A stretch of DNA of 64,000 nt from Bacillus vallismortis. GTDB lineage: Bacteria > Bacillota > Bacilli > Bacillales > Bacillaceae. Below the pieces are notes generated by a model. That model saw only the letters and a list, made by a program, of their open reading frames with translations. It had not been told where the DNA came from and ran no database searches. Positions 20,733 to 29,645 of this stretch are shown one piece after another. Every line of letters begins with the position of its first letter. Positions within the stretch are counted from its first letter, which is position 1. The stretch spans positions 3,524,137-3,588,136 of the forward strand of contig NZ_CP160797.1 of the NCBI RefSeq assembly GCF_040784915.1, in the 5' to 3' direction. The translations under genes and the position numbers were made by a program.

Positions 20733-22246
20733 AGATTCACAGCCCCTTTCGTTTTTCGAAATCGTTTCAGTACCAACTGTCTTTCCTCTTTCGTACAAAC
20801 GAGCGCAAACGCGAAAATGGCGTAGCAGCAGCTGACTGTTATTCCCGTCGCAATCAATGATGTCCAGTCGTCAATCTTCACAGCGAACCTGATTGCCTCA
20901 CAGACCGCCCAGGCAAACACAGCCGCTGAAAGAGGCCCGATTATGCCTTTAAAAAACACGTGCTTTTTGTAGCCGGTCATGCGGGATACGTAAAGCGGCG
21001 TAAAAATGGCGTTTTTCAAAATAAGGGAAATCGCTCCGGCCAACGTAATGCCGTACAGACCGAGATGAGCCGGCCCGCTCAGTGTGACGGCCAGCACTAC
21101 ATTTAACACGCCTAACAGCAGGGTAATGATCGCCGGTGTTTTTTGTTTATTAAAGGCGGTCCAGATATAAAACAGCGGCATAAAGGCGAGGCTGACCACC
21201 AAGTATCCGGCATGAATATATAAAATCGGTGCGATAGACGAAAAGGACGGTCCGAGCCAGATCGTCAGAAAAGGCCCAGCCAGCCCGCCCAATAAGGCAG
21301 CAGGAAGCGCAAGCAGAAGACCGTTCAGCCTTACTGCCTTGTTGGCGTAATTCACCAATCCGTCCATATCGCCTTTTGAATAATACGACGTCATGAGAGG
21401 CGCAAACAGAGATGCGACCGTTCCAGCCAAGCTGCGCAGCAGCAGCGGAAACTGGATAATCGCCGCGTATTTTCCGGCTTCAGACGCTCCCAGCACCAAA
21501 TTGGCGGTTAATAGATCAATCTGCAAAAAAAGCAGGACGCCGATTTGATTGACGGAGCTCCATGTGCCCGCCTGAAACAGCTCTTTGCTTATGCGGAATG
21601 AAAGATCCTTCACCCGAAACGTAAACCACGGAATCAGCTTTTTGAAGAAATAGAAAGACAGCACAGCCGCGATGACAGCACCAGCTAAAGCGGCAAGCTG
21701 GATCTGCCAGATTTTCGGTGTGAAGCATGCAAACAAGAGCAGCACAGACAGCACGCGTACAAGCATTTGCACCGCCTGAATGGAGCTGGTGATGTAAAGG
21801 CGGTTGGCATAAAATGGGGCAGCGCCGAAACCCGCCATCAGAAACGTTAAAATAAACAGTACACTACCGATCAAAATCGACAAACGCACATCAGCCAAAA
21901 TCGCCTGCGGCACGTTCATGACCCGGTCAATATAGAAAGCTGAACCCGCAAGAGGCAGCAAAAGAAGCAATGATATCAGAACAGAAGCCGCCAAATAATT
22001 GCTGATATACGCATTTGCTTTATCCCGCTCCCCCCGGTGTGCGGCGACAGAAAAAAAACGCACGACAACCGAGCTGAGCGCGACGGTGATGATTGAAAAG
22101 TAATTAATCACGTTTTGGGTCAAATGAACAAAACCGAACGCTTCCACACCAAGCGTTTTGACAATAAAAGGCGTCATCCAGACCGACAAGAAAACGGACA
22201 AGAGAAAAGCCGTGAGATTTGCGCTGAAGTTGATCGTGAATTTCAT
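20729..22246 (-). CDS. epsK: EpsK, MOP-family (Wzx-like) flippase
   Basis: 505 residues from the internal ATG that overlaps the end of epsJ (ATGA-type overlap); the longer frame runs into epsJ. Fourteen predicted membrane segments with a polysaccharide-export profile. It probably flips the lipid-linked EPS repeat across the membrane for polymerisation by EpsG. Confidence 0.92.
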   Translation of the reverse strand: MKFTINFSANLTAFLLSVFLSVWMTPFIVKTLGVEAFGFVHLTQNVINYFSIITVALSSVVVRFFSVAAHRGERDKANAYISNYLAASVLISLLLLLPLAGSAFYIDRVMNVPQAILADVRLSILIGSVLFILTFLMAGFGAAPFYANRLYITSSIQAVQMLVRVLSVLLLFACFTPKIWQIQLAALAGAVIAAVLSFYFFKKLIPWFTFRVKDLSFRISKELFQAGTWSSVNQIGVLLFLQIDLLTANLVLGASEAGKYAAIIQFPLLLRSLAGTVASLFAPLMTSYYSKGDMDGLVNYANKAVRLNGLLLALPAALLGGLAGPFLTIWLGPSFSSIAPILYIHAGYLVVSLAFMPLFYIWTAFNKQKTPAIITLLLGVLNVVLAVTLSGPAHLGLYGITLAGAISLILKNAIFTPLYVSRMTGYKKHVFFKGIIGPLSAAVFAWAVCEAIRFAVKIDDWTSLIATGITVSCCYAIFAFALVCTKEERQLVLKRFRKTKGAVNL

Positions 22247-23277
22247 GCCTGCTTCGCACTGCCTTTCATCGTTCCCCGCTGCTCGAAAAACAGCTTGATG
22301 AGAAAAATGAGCCGCAATTTGCACAGTCCTAATACCAAACGCTCGCCTCTTAATAATTTCTCATGCTGAAACGGTGTATGTCTGACGGCCTGCCGCACCA
22401 TCTCATAGGATAAAATGTGTTTGATCTGCTTTTTAATGTCTTTCGGCGAATTTGGAGAAGCACAGGCGTTTGCCAGAAGCATCGGAAGCTGGTGCTTGCA
22501 AATGTACACATTCAAATCTTCTTTGCATGCGCCTGCTATACCGTAATGATTGTAGAATGCGATTTTCGCCTGATATTGCTTTTGAATATGTTCATCCATC
22601 GCCGGCTTATAAGGGACTTCTGTCAGGCTGTTCGGGTTTTCGCGATAGACGTACAAGCCTTCATCCAGCATTTTCACCCGCTCCGCTTCGCAAAAAGCGG
22701 ACAAATTGAAGGGAGAGTCTTCAGCAAAACGGATGTCTTCATCAAACATCAGATTGGCTCTCTCCAAAAGCTCACGGCGATAAACATAACGCCATACATA
22801 CCAGATAAATCTCGTTTCGTGAGCATATTTGAGCCATTCAGCCATTTCAAATTTTGTCAGCACGCGGTTTGTGTCAAGCTGCGGCGGCACATAAGTCCGC
22901 CTGTCCGCTGACTGCTTGTAAAAACCGCAGCCAACGATGTCGAGCCGGTGCTGTTCCGCTTCTTCAATCAACCTTTGGAACATGGCGGAAGATACATAAT
23001 CGTCACCGTCCACAAAGCCGATGTAAGTCCCCCGGGCGGCCTTTATTCCCGTATTACGCGCTGAACTCAACCCGCCGTTTTTCTGATGAACGACCCGGAT
23101 TCTCGCATCCCGTTTTGCATAATCCTCTGCAATCTCGCCAGAACGATCCGGCGATCCGTCATTCACAAGGATGACTTCCATATCAGAAAGCGTTTGGCGA
23201 AGCAGTGAGTCAATGCACTCTTCTATAAATGGTTCAACGTTATACATCGGGACAATAATGCTGACGAGCGGGGTCAT
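22243..23277 (-). CDS. epsJ: EpsJ, family 2 glycosyltransferase
   Basis: 344 residues, GT-A fold. The N-terminal nucleotide-sugar site SIIVPMYNVEPF, VNDGSPDRSGEI and the DxD-type motif VDGDDYVS (near residue 95) are intact. It extends the lipid-linked EPS repeat. Its start overlaps the epsI stop by 4 bases. Confidence 0.92.
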   Translation of the reverse strand: MTPLVSIIVPMYNVEPFIEECIDSLLRQTLSDMEVILVNDGSPDRSGEIAEDYAKRDARIRVVHQKNGGLSSARNTGIKAARGTYIGFVDGDDYVSSAMFQRLIEEAEQHRLDIVGCGFYKQSADRRTYVPPQLDTNRVLTKFEMAEWLKYAHETRFIWYVWRYVYRRELLERANLMFDEDIRFAEDSPFNLSAFCEAERVKMLDEGLYVYRENPNSLTEVPYKPAMDEHIQKQYQAKIAFYNHYGIAGACKEDLNVYICKHQLPMLLANACASPNSPKDIKKQIKHILSYEMVRQAVRHTPFQHEKLLRGERLVLGLCKLRLIFLIKLFFEQRGTMKGSAKQA

Positions 23278-24350
23278 TGCGCTTCACCGCTGATTTTGTC
23301 ACGCAGCCCTTTAAAATACACGTCTCTCGGAAAGCCGGAACGGATTGTTTCTTTTGTTAACAGCTCTTTTACTGCGACTGTCACGCGCTCCGGGTCCGGA
23401 TGTTCAATCAGCTTCATGTATGGGATGTCTTTGAGCCATTGATAGCCTTCCATCACCTTATGGTCAAAGGAGCGGATGACGACACACGGCGTTCCTGTCA
23501 GCGCGCAAAAAATCATGCCATGAAGCCTGTCAGTGACAACAGCTTCTGCACTTTGCAGCTTAGACCACAGCGCTTCAAGCTCCCGCTCCCGGGAATCGCG
23601 GCTGACCCGGCGCCCGACCGTTGTCGTAAAGGCTTTAATGTCGCCGAATTCTTCAAATAGCGCAGCCTTCACATTGTTTCTCTCATCTTCTTGAAGCACG
23701 CTTTCCTGATCCTCGCGCAAACACATATAAACCCCTTCGCGCTCTGCGGGGGTCTTGCTTCTGTCTAAGTACAGCACCATGTCCGGCTGCTTCAAAATCA
23801 TTTTTTCTTGAAAATGCTGTTTCATAAATTGATACGTTGTTTCATCCCTGGCCATCAGCAATAGGCCGGGGTGCGCGTTATAAATTTTTTGCGCCCGTTT
23901 CAGCTCTTTGCGTCCCTTTTTCGTGTCAGAAAAATGAGCCGTTGCGGGAAGCTGGACAACTGGATAGTCGTGAAATGTTTTAATGATGAAGCGGCGCGTC
24001 CACTCCTCATAACGGTATAAGTCCCCCATGTTTCCGCCTCCGATGATAAAGACCATGTCCGCCGGATGGCGCGAGCGGAGCAGCGCTTTTGCTGATTTAT
24101 AAATGTCCTTCATATCAACCTCAACGATGTTAAAATCGGGGTATTCCTGCTCAAGAAATGCCTTGCTGGCATAAGCAATCGCGTGATCCCCCAAATTGTC
24201 ATGGGACGGCAGCAGGGTCAGTATGATTTTTTTCTGATGTGCTGCGGCCTTGACCGGCTGATCGGCCGCACCCAGCCAATATTGGGACGGGTATTTGACC
24301 TTAAGCAGCAGCCATTCTGCAAGATTGATTTTCAACGATTGTAACGACAT
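23274..24350 (-). CDS. epsI: EpsI, polysaccharide pyruvyl transferase
   Basis: 358 residues, same family as EpsO, with HDNLGDHAIAYAS (near residue 50), IIGGGNMGDLYRYEEW (near 105) and TDRLHGMIFCALTGTP (near 275). It probably adds pyruvate to an EPS sugar. The presence of two pyruvyl transferases suggests two modified positions or substrates. Confidence 0.92.
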   Translation of the reverse strand: MSLQSLKINLAEWLLLKVKYPSQYWLGAADQPVKAAAHQKKIILTLLPSHDNLGDHAIAYASKAFLEQEYPDFNIVEVDMKDIYKSAKALLRSRHPADMVFIIGGGNMGDLYRYEEWTRRFIIKTFHDYPVVQLPATAHFSDTKKGRKELKRAQKIYNAHPGLLLMARDETTYQFMKQHFQEKMILKQPDMVLYLDRSKTPAEREGVYMCLREDQESVLQEDERNNVKAALFEEFGDIKAFTTTVGRRVSRDSRERELEALWSKLQSAEAVVTDRLHGMIFCALTGTPCVVIRSFDHKVMEGYQWLKDIPYMKLIEHPDPERVTVAVKELLTKETIRSGFPRDVYFKGLRDKISGEAQ

Positions 24351-24354
24351 GTCC

Positions 24355-25389
24355 TCACCCTCTGTTTCTCATTTTGTACTCGATTACCCGCTGATACACG
24401 GCCGACGCCATAGCGACGAACGGGATCATTCTGTATTTCGCCATCAGAAGCAGGCATGACCGTTTTGCGTCAAAAGGCGCGGTACCCGTTTTTGAGAGGC
24501 TCTCTTGAAATATGGGATCCCCGCAAATCACGCCGACATTTCTAAACTTGTCAAACAGCCGGCAGCTGCCGCTTGTTTTCCATTCATTCAGCATACAGAT
24601 GCTGCTGTGAAGCACGATAAAGGTATCAAGCTCCTTACCGTACTCCTCCAGTTTGTTGTTCTCCTGTAAAAACGCCGCATTCGCCTCATACAGTGCAAGC
24701 CCCGATTCAAACAGTTTTTTCTGATAGCGCTGCACGATGGATGATAGGTGAATGCGGTAATGATAGAGCGGCGCTTTGACATAGGATACTGTACGGGCGA
24801 AAAAATGAGTCCTGAAGCTGAAAAACTGATCCTCGACATGCTCCAGCTCGCCTCGAAGCGGAAACGACAGCCGATGTGCTTTAATCATGCTTCTTCTGTA
24901 CAGTTTGTTCCACGAAAACCCTCTGACCTTCCCTTCGAATAACGCCTTAATATAGTTCTCTTTCGGCTGATCCTGGTAGGTTTCCGCAATGTCAGAGATC
25001 ATCGTTTTTCCAGTGTCCTCAAACTCCGCGGCGTAGTTGCAAATAATCAGATCAGTTTCATCACCCGCTGCTTGGAGCATCCGCTCGCAATAATCAGGCT
25101 CGATCCAATCGTCTGAATCGATAAACGCGATAAATTCGCCGCGTGCCGCCTCTACGCCTTTATTTCGAACCGCACCGAGGCCTTGGTTCTCCTGATGAAT
25201 CACCCTGAACCTGTGATCCTTTTTGGCGTATTCCTCCGCGATATCCGGGCTGGCGTCTGCCGAACCGTCATTGACGATGATGATTTCAATATTGTCCACC
25301 GTCTGGTTCCGCAGCGATTCGAGGCACGTTTTGATATATGTTTCTGTATTATAAACAGCGACTAGCAGACTAACCGCAGGTATTTCCAT
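24355..25389 (-). CDS. epsH: EpsH, family 2 glycosyltransferase
   Basis: 344 residues, GT-A fold with SLLVAVYNTETYI, VNDGSADASPDI and the metal-binding IDSDDWIEP (near residue 95). It belongs to the set EpsD/E/F/H/J that builds the EPS repeat. It lies 24 bases after epsG and 4 bases before epsI. Confidence 0.92.
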   Translation of the reverse strand: MEIPAVSLLVAVYNTETYIKTCLESLRNQTVDNIEIIIVNDGSADASPDIAEEYAKKDHRFRVIHQENQGLGAVRNKGVEAARGEFIAFIDSDDWIEPDYCERMLQAAGDETDLIICNYAAEFEDTGKTMISDIAETYQDQPKENYIKALFEGKVRGFSWNKLYRRSMIKAHRLSFPLRGELEHVEDQFFSFRTHFFARTVSYVKAPLYHYRIHLSSIVQRYQKKLFESGLALYEANAAFLQENNKLEEYGKELDTFIVLHSSICMLNEWKTSGSCRLFDKFRNVGVICGDPIFQESLSKTGTAPFDAKRSCLLLMAKYRMIPFVAMASAVYQRVIEYKMRNRG

Positions 25390-25413
25390 AATGACCGGCT
25401 CCTCTTGCGTAAA

Positions 25414-26517
25414 TTACCGGGAAAAAATCGTTCTGTAAGGCAGAACGGACGAATCAACCGGCATAAGCAAATAACTATAAAGAAAATAACAAACAACGAT
25501 CGCGATATAGATAAGGGCATTCGATTTTTCATCAAATATCCTGACGAAATAAGGGACTAGGATCAATTGATACAGGCCGAAATAAATATTGAATCTGGCA
25601 AAGATCACGTCTTTTGTGGCCAAAAGCCCGAATAAAAAACCGAGCAGGCACAAATTGACGACGATGTCGATTTGCGGCCACAGCTTCCGCAGACGCGCCC
25701 TGTAGCAAAAGGCGAGAAACAGCGGCAGAACCAAGACAGCGATTTTGATCACATTCATTCCATTTGTGTTCGTCATCAGCCATTTCTCATAATGGCTGTA
25801 TGAGCTGTTTTCAAGCACAACAACAAACACAGAAATGAATTTTTGATATAAAAACGTCATGCCGAGAAATAAAGCGGATAGCCCGAATATCGCCGGTGAC
25901 CAAGCTTTTCTTCTGACAATAAAATATACGGGAATCATAATTAGCGCCGAGGAATGAAAGAGCGAGCTGATCAGCACGATCAGAAAATATCGCTTCCAGT
26001 TCCCGCTAATGATGTAACGAATCGCCCAAAACAAACCGGCTGCCACCATGTATTGCCTGATGCCGTTAAAAGACGCGTAATAATGAAAGGTTCCTAAAAA
26101 TAAAAAGACACTCAGCTCAAACGGCCTTCCGTAATCAGCAAGTGTCTTCATAACCAAACTGTAGGTCACGGCCGCAACTGTTATATACATGATTTGCGGA
26201 TCTGCCGTGATGACATTCATCAGCCAAAGGAGTGCGGTAAAGCCCGGATCCGTCGCCATTTTAGCTGTGCCGAAACCGAATATCTGCCACACATTTTGAT
26301 AATCGCCCGCCAATTCATACAGCAGCGTGTACGTCTGAAAATCCGTGCCGACTCTGTAACGGAGACCCGACACAAGCACAAGTGAAGCTAGCGGAATCCA
26401 GATTAACAGCTTATTCGGCCGATATCCCGTAGCGAGCGAATCGTCACGGCCGCCGCACATTTTGGCAAACCAAGACCAAATATATACAATTCCCATATTG
26501 ACGGCATATACAATCAT
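25414..26517 (-). CDS. epsG: EpsG, Wzy-like EPS polymerase
   Basis: 367 residues with about ten membrane segments and a large central loop, EpsG family. Conserved residues around [14 protein letters not shown] (near residue 50) and the [20 protein letters not shown] segment mark the family. It probably polymerises flipped EPS repeats on the outer membrane face. Confidence 0.92.
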   Translation of the reverse strand: MIVYAVNMGIVYIWSWFAKMCGGRDDSLATGYRPNKLLIWIPLASLVLVSGLRYRVGTDFQTYTLLYELAGDYQNVWQIFGFGTAKMATDPGFTALLWLMNVITADPQIMYITVAAVTYSLVMKTLADYGRPFELSVFLFLGTFHYYASFNGIRQYMVAAGLFWAIRYIISGNWKRYFLIVLISSLFHSSALIMIPVYFIVRRKAWSPAIFGLSALFLGMTFLYQKFISVFVVVLENSSYSHYEKWLMTNTNGMNVIKIAVLVLPLFLAFCYRARLRKLWPQIDIVVNLCLLGFLFGLLATKDVIFARFNIYFGLYQLILVPYFVRIFDEKSNALIYIAIVVCYFLYSYLLMPVDSSVLPYRTIFSR

Positions 26518-26520
26518 CGT

Positions 26521-27663
26521 TTATTGTCCTTTTCCGCTGCTAATGTTATATACATTCAGCAGCGCTCCTACATTTTGCTGTGCATCGTAGCCAAGTTCGG
26601 CGAGTGTTTCTTTGATAAGCTCCCGCTTCGGCCTGCCTGCGGCGGCCGCCCTTGCAATGGTTTCAGCCCAGATGCCGATCGGCTCAGAAAGATTCAATCT
26701 TGTCACAAGTCCTAGACCGGCATCGACTTTTTCTGTGATGGTGTCTGAAATGATGCATGGAAGCCCCGATGCCTGCGCTTCCACCAGCACAACCGGCAAG
26801 CCTTCGTACAGAGACGGCATGACAAACACATCAAATGTGCGCATCAATTCATGAATGTTGTCTTCAGTGCCTAAAAAGAGGACATCTGAAAGCAAGTTCT
26901 GCCGCCGCGCCTCCTCTTCCATTTTCTCGCGCAGCGGCCCGTCTCCTGCAAGTACGAGCTGAAAGCGAACCCCGCGGTCTTTGAGATGTGCGGCAAGCTT
27001 CAGCAGAAACGCATGGTTTTTCACTTCATGAAACCGGGCCACATGGCCAATAATGAGACGGTCAACTGCAATGCCGCGTGCTGTTTTTTCTTCATCATCC
27101 CACTGCACATTTGGGGCGAACAAATCAAGATCAATCCCGTTTGGAAGGAGATGAACACGCTCCATGTTGGACGGTCCGAATAAAAACTTGCCCGCATCCT
27201 CTCCGCAGGCACACAGTGCTGTCGCGTTCGCCAAAATCAGCCGCCTGAACACCATCAGCTGCAGGCGATCCTTCCAATTGAAGCCGGTCTTCCACGACGT
27301 ATTATGGGAATGACATACCCTGACCGGCACTCCGGCTAGCCTTGCCGCAAGGGCGATAAAGCCCGTTTGGAAATCCGTGTGCGCATGAACCGCGCTGAAC
27401 GGCCCGTTTTCTGTTATCGTATGTCTTACATTCCTCACAAATGTAAGAGGATTGCTTTGCCCGATGCTCGGGACATAAAAAAGCCGCCCGCCTAAAGATA
27501 AAATTTCTTCATCAAAAGCGCACGGATCATTTCGATACGTTAAAAAATCAAATTGTACTTTGCTTCTGTCCATTTTCCGATATAAATTCATCACCATGGT
27601 CTCCGCGCCGCCCCTGTTCATGCCGCTGAGAACATGGAGCACGCGTTTTTGGCTGCTATTCAT
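26521..27663 (-). CDS. epsF: EpsF, family 4 glycosyltransferase
   Basis: 380 residues from the ATG at 27663; a TTG three codons upstream is too close to the SD (GGAAGGG). GT-B fold with the N-terminal glycine-rich loop SGMNRGGAETMVM and the C-terminal donor-site motif PSLYEGLPVVLVEAQA (near residue 285). It is an EPS glycosyltransferase. Its start overlaps the end of epsE. Confidence 0.92.
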   Translation of the reverse strand: MNSSQKRVLHVLSGMNRGGAETMVMNLYRKMDRSKVQFDFLTYRNDPCAFDEEILSLGGRLFYVPSIGQSNPLTFVRNVRHTITENGPFSAVHAHTDFQTGFIALAARLAGVPVRVCHSHNTSWKTGFNWKDRLQLMVFRRLILANATALCACGEDAGKFLFGPSNMERVHLLPNGIDLDLFAPNVQWDDEEKTARGIAVDRLIIGHVARFHEVKNHAFLLKLAAHLKDRGVRFQLVLAGDGPLREKMEEEARRQNLLSDVLFLGTEDNIHELMRTFDVFVMPSLYEGLPVVLVEAQASGLPCIISDTITEKVDAGLGLVTRLNLSEPIGIWAETIARAAAAGRPKRELIKETLAELGYDAQQNVGALLNVYNISSGKGQ

Positions 27664-28492
27664 GTTTGACAAGCCCTTCCTTTTGGTTCATCACTCTTTT
27701 TTTGTGGTAGCGATTCATCACGGCTGGAGGCATAAGCGCGCGGATTAACGGTTTTGCGATATATAGGTAATCAGATAATGGAAGCTTCAAGCGTCTGCAT
27801 GCCTGATAGACAAGGATGGCATTGTCAATGGAATACGTAAATGACCGCCGTTTGAAAGCATCGCTGTCTTCCCTTACTTTATACAAGGCTTCCTGGAGAT
27901 TGTAGCCCCTGAAGCCCTCTTCAAAAAAGCGAAGCCATAAATCAATATCCTCCATCCGTCTCGTCCGCCGCACCGAACGGTAGCCTTTCAGCGTGCGGTA
28001 GGCGCTCGCTCTCATCATAATCGTTCCGTGGCAAAACGGGGTCCCTTTTGCCATGATGCCCGGCTCCGGAACAGAAGGCAGGATGCGTGTGCCCCTTACG
28101 CCACATTCATCAAATACAAGCATGCCGGTGCCAACCACCTGATAGTGGCGGTGCTTTTCTAAAAATGCGACCTGCTTTTCCAGACGGCGCGGAAACGAAA
28201 GATCGTCTCCGTCCTGGCGGGCGATATACTCGCCTGTGGCATTTGAAAGACAATGATTTAATGAAGCGGCAAGCCGCTTGTTTGTTTTGTTTTGAATCAC
28301 CTTGATGCGGTCGCTGTAATGAGCGGCATACTGCTTCGCGATGCGGAGCGTGCCGTCTGTTGACGCATCATCGCACATAATCAGCTCCCAATTTTTATAA
28401 GATTGGCTGAGTATGGATTCAATACTTTCCGCCAAAGTGCGTTCACAATTATAAATGCCCATAATGACAGAAACTTTCGGTCCTGAGTTCAT
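27656..28492 (-). CDS. epsE: EpsE, glycosyltransferase and flagellar clutch
   Basis: 278 residues, GT-A fold (SVIMGIYNCERT, CDDASTDGT, and the metal-site region RQDGDDLSFP near residue 95). In B. subtilis EpsE has two separable roles: EPS synthesis, and binding to the flagellar rotor protein FliG, which disengages the motor so that cells entering the matrix state stop swimming. The protein is full length and no key motif is missing. Confidence 0.93.
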   Translation of the reverse strand: MNSGPKVSVIMGIYNCERTLAESIESILSQSYKNWELIMCDDASTDGTLRIAKQYAAHYSDRIKVIQNKTNKRLAASLNHCLSNATGEYIARQDGDDLSFPRRLEKQVAFLEKHRHYQVVGTGMLVFDECGVRGTRILPSVPEPGIMAKGTPFCHGTIMMRASAYRTLKGYRSVRRTRRMEDIDLWLRFFEEGFRGYNLQEALYKVREDSDAFKRRSFTYSIDNAILVYQACRRLKLPLSDYLYIAKPLIRALMPPAVMNRYHKKRVMNQKEGLVKHE

Positions 28493-29634
28493 ACGCTTTT
28501 CTCCTTTGTATCCATATCCATGTACGCGGAATAAATATCTGCCATTTCTTCTACCGTGCGCGCCTCCGAAAAGCGCAAGGCTGTTTTTCGGCCTTCCTGC
28601 CCCAAATTTATGCAGAGTTCCGGTTTACGGTAAAGCTGTTCGATCCGGCGGGCAAACGCGGCACTATCACCGACTTTGATCAGAAAACCGTTTTCTCCGT
28701 CCCGGATGATTTCCCGGTGCCCGCGGTTATCCGTGGCAATCGCCGGTTTTTCCGCGGCCATCCCCTCAAGCACATTCATGCCGAGGCCTTCTCTCATGCT
28801 GGATGCCACAGATACATCTGCAAGCTGAATCAGCTCGTGAATGTCTCGGCAAAAGCCGTAAAAGCAGACATTGCCGGAAGCGCCAAGCTTTTCAGCTAAC
28901 GTTCGATACGTTTGTTCCATCGCCCCTTCTCCGGCAAAAACAAGGCGAAGCGACGGTATTTTTTCTTTCAGCAAGGCCGCGGCTTCAATTAACAGCTTCT
29001 GATTTTTGTTGAAATTAAGCTCAGCCGGATAAACCAATATAAAATCGTCTTCGCTGAATCCGTGTTTTTCTCTGAGGCTTTGCTTCTCTTGCAGGCTGAC
29101 AGGCCGAAACCGCTCTGTATTCACCCCGATGCCGTGAATTTTCCGCGTCATGCCGCCCGGCCTTTGAAGTCCTTTCGCCCGTATGTAATCCTCTTCATTG
29201 ATCGTAATCAGACAGTCCGTATAGGCCGAGAGCCATTTCTCAACCGGATAGTAAAGAAGCCAATTTTTGACCGGCGCTCCGCTGCAGAAGTGAAATCCGT
29301 GCGCGGTGTACAGCACCTTTGTTCCATGCCGCCTCGCTTGCCTCGCCGCTAGTCTGGCAAGCACGCCGCCAACCGGCGTATGGCAATGGACAATGTCGTA
29401 TTGATTGGTGTCAATCACTTCCTTCAGCTGTCTGTAAACGGCCAGATTCTGAGGATGAAAGGGTGACCTGCGAATCGCAATGGAATATTTCTCGTCCACA
29501 TACGGCAGTTTGGTTTGTCCGCTCGCCGCGACATGAACCTCCCAGCCCATTCGTTTAAACCATTTAAAGTAAGGAAGATGAAAGGCCTTAAAATGATAAT
29601 CAACAGTCGCACAAAACAAGATCTTTTTCGTCAT
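28489..29634 (-). CDS. epsD: EpsD, family 4 glycosyltransferase
   Basis: 381 residues from the ATG behind GGGGGAG; a GTG two codons upstream is closer to the SD and less likely. GT-B fold with ATVDYHFKAFHLPY at the N-terminus and SSMREGLGMNVLEGMAAEKP (near residue 290) in the donor site. It is likely to add the second sugar to the EpsL product. Confidence 0.92.
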   Translation of the reverse strand: MTKKILFCATVDYHFKAFHLPYFKWFKRMGWEVHVAASGQTKLPYVDEKYSIAIRRSPFHPQNLAVYRQLKEVIDTNQYDIVHCHTPVGGVLARLAARQARRHGTKVLYTAHGFHFCSGAPVKNWLLYYPVEKWLSAYTDCLITINEEDYIRAKGLQRPGGMTRKIHGIGVNTERFRPVSLQEKQSLREKHGFSEDDFILVYPAELNFNKNQKLLIEAAALLKEKIPSLRLVFAGEGAMEQTYRTLAEKLGASGNVCFYGFCRDIHELIQLADVSVASSMREGLGMNVLEGMAAEKPAIATDNRGHREIIRDGENGFLIKVGDSAAFARRIEQLYRKPELCINLGQEGRKTALRFSEARTVEEMADIYSAYMDMDTKEKSV

Positions 29635-29645
29635 CTTCACTCCCC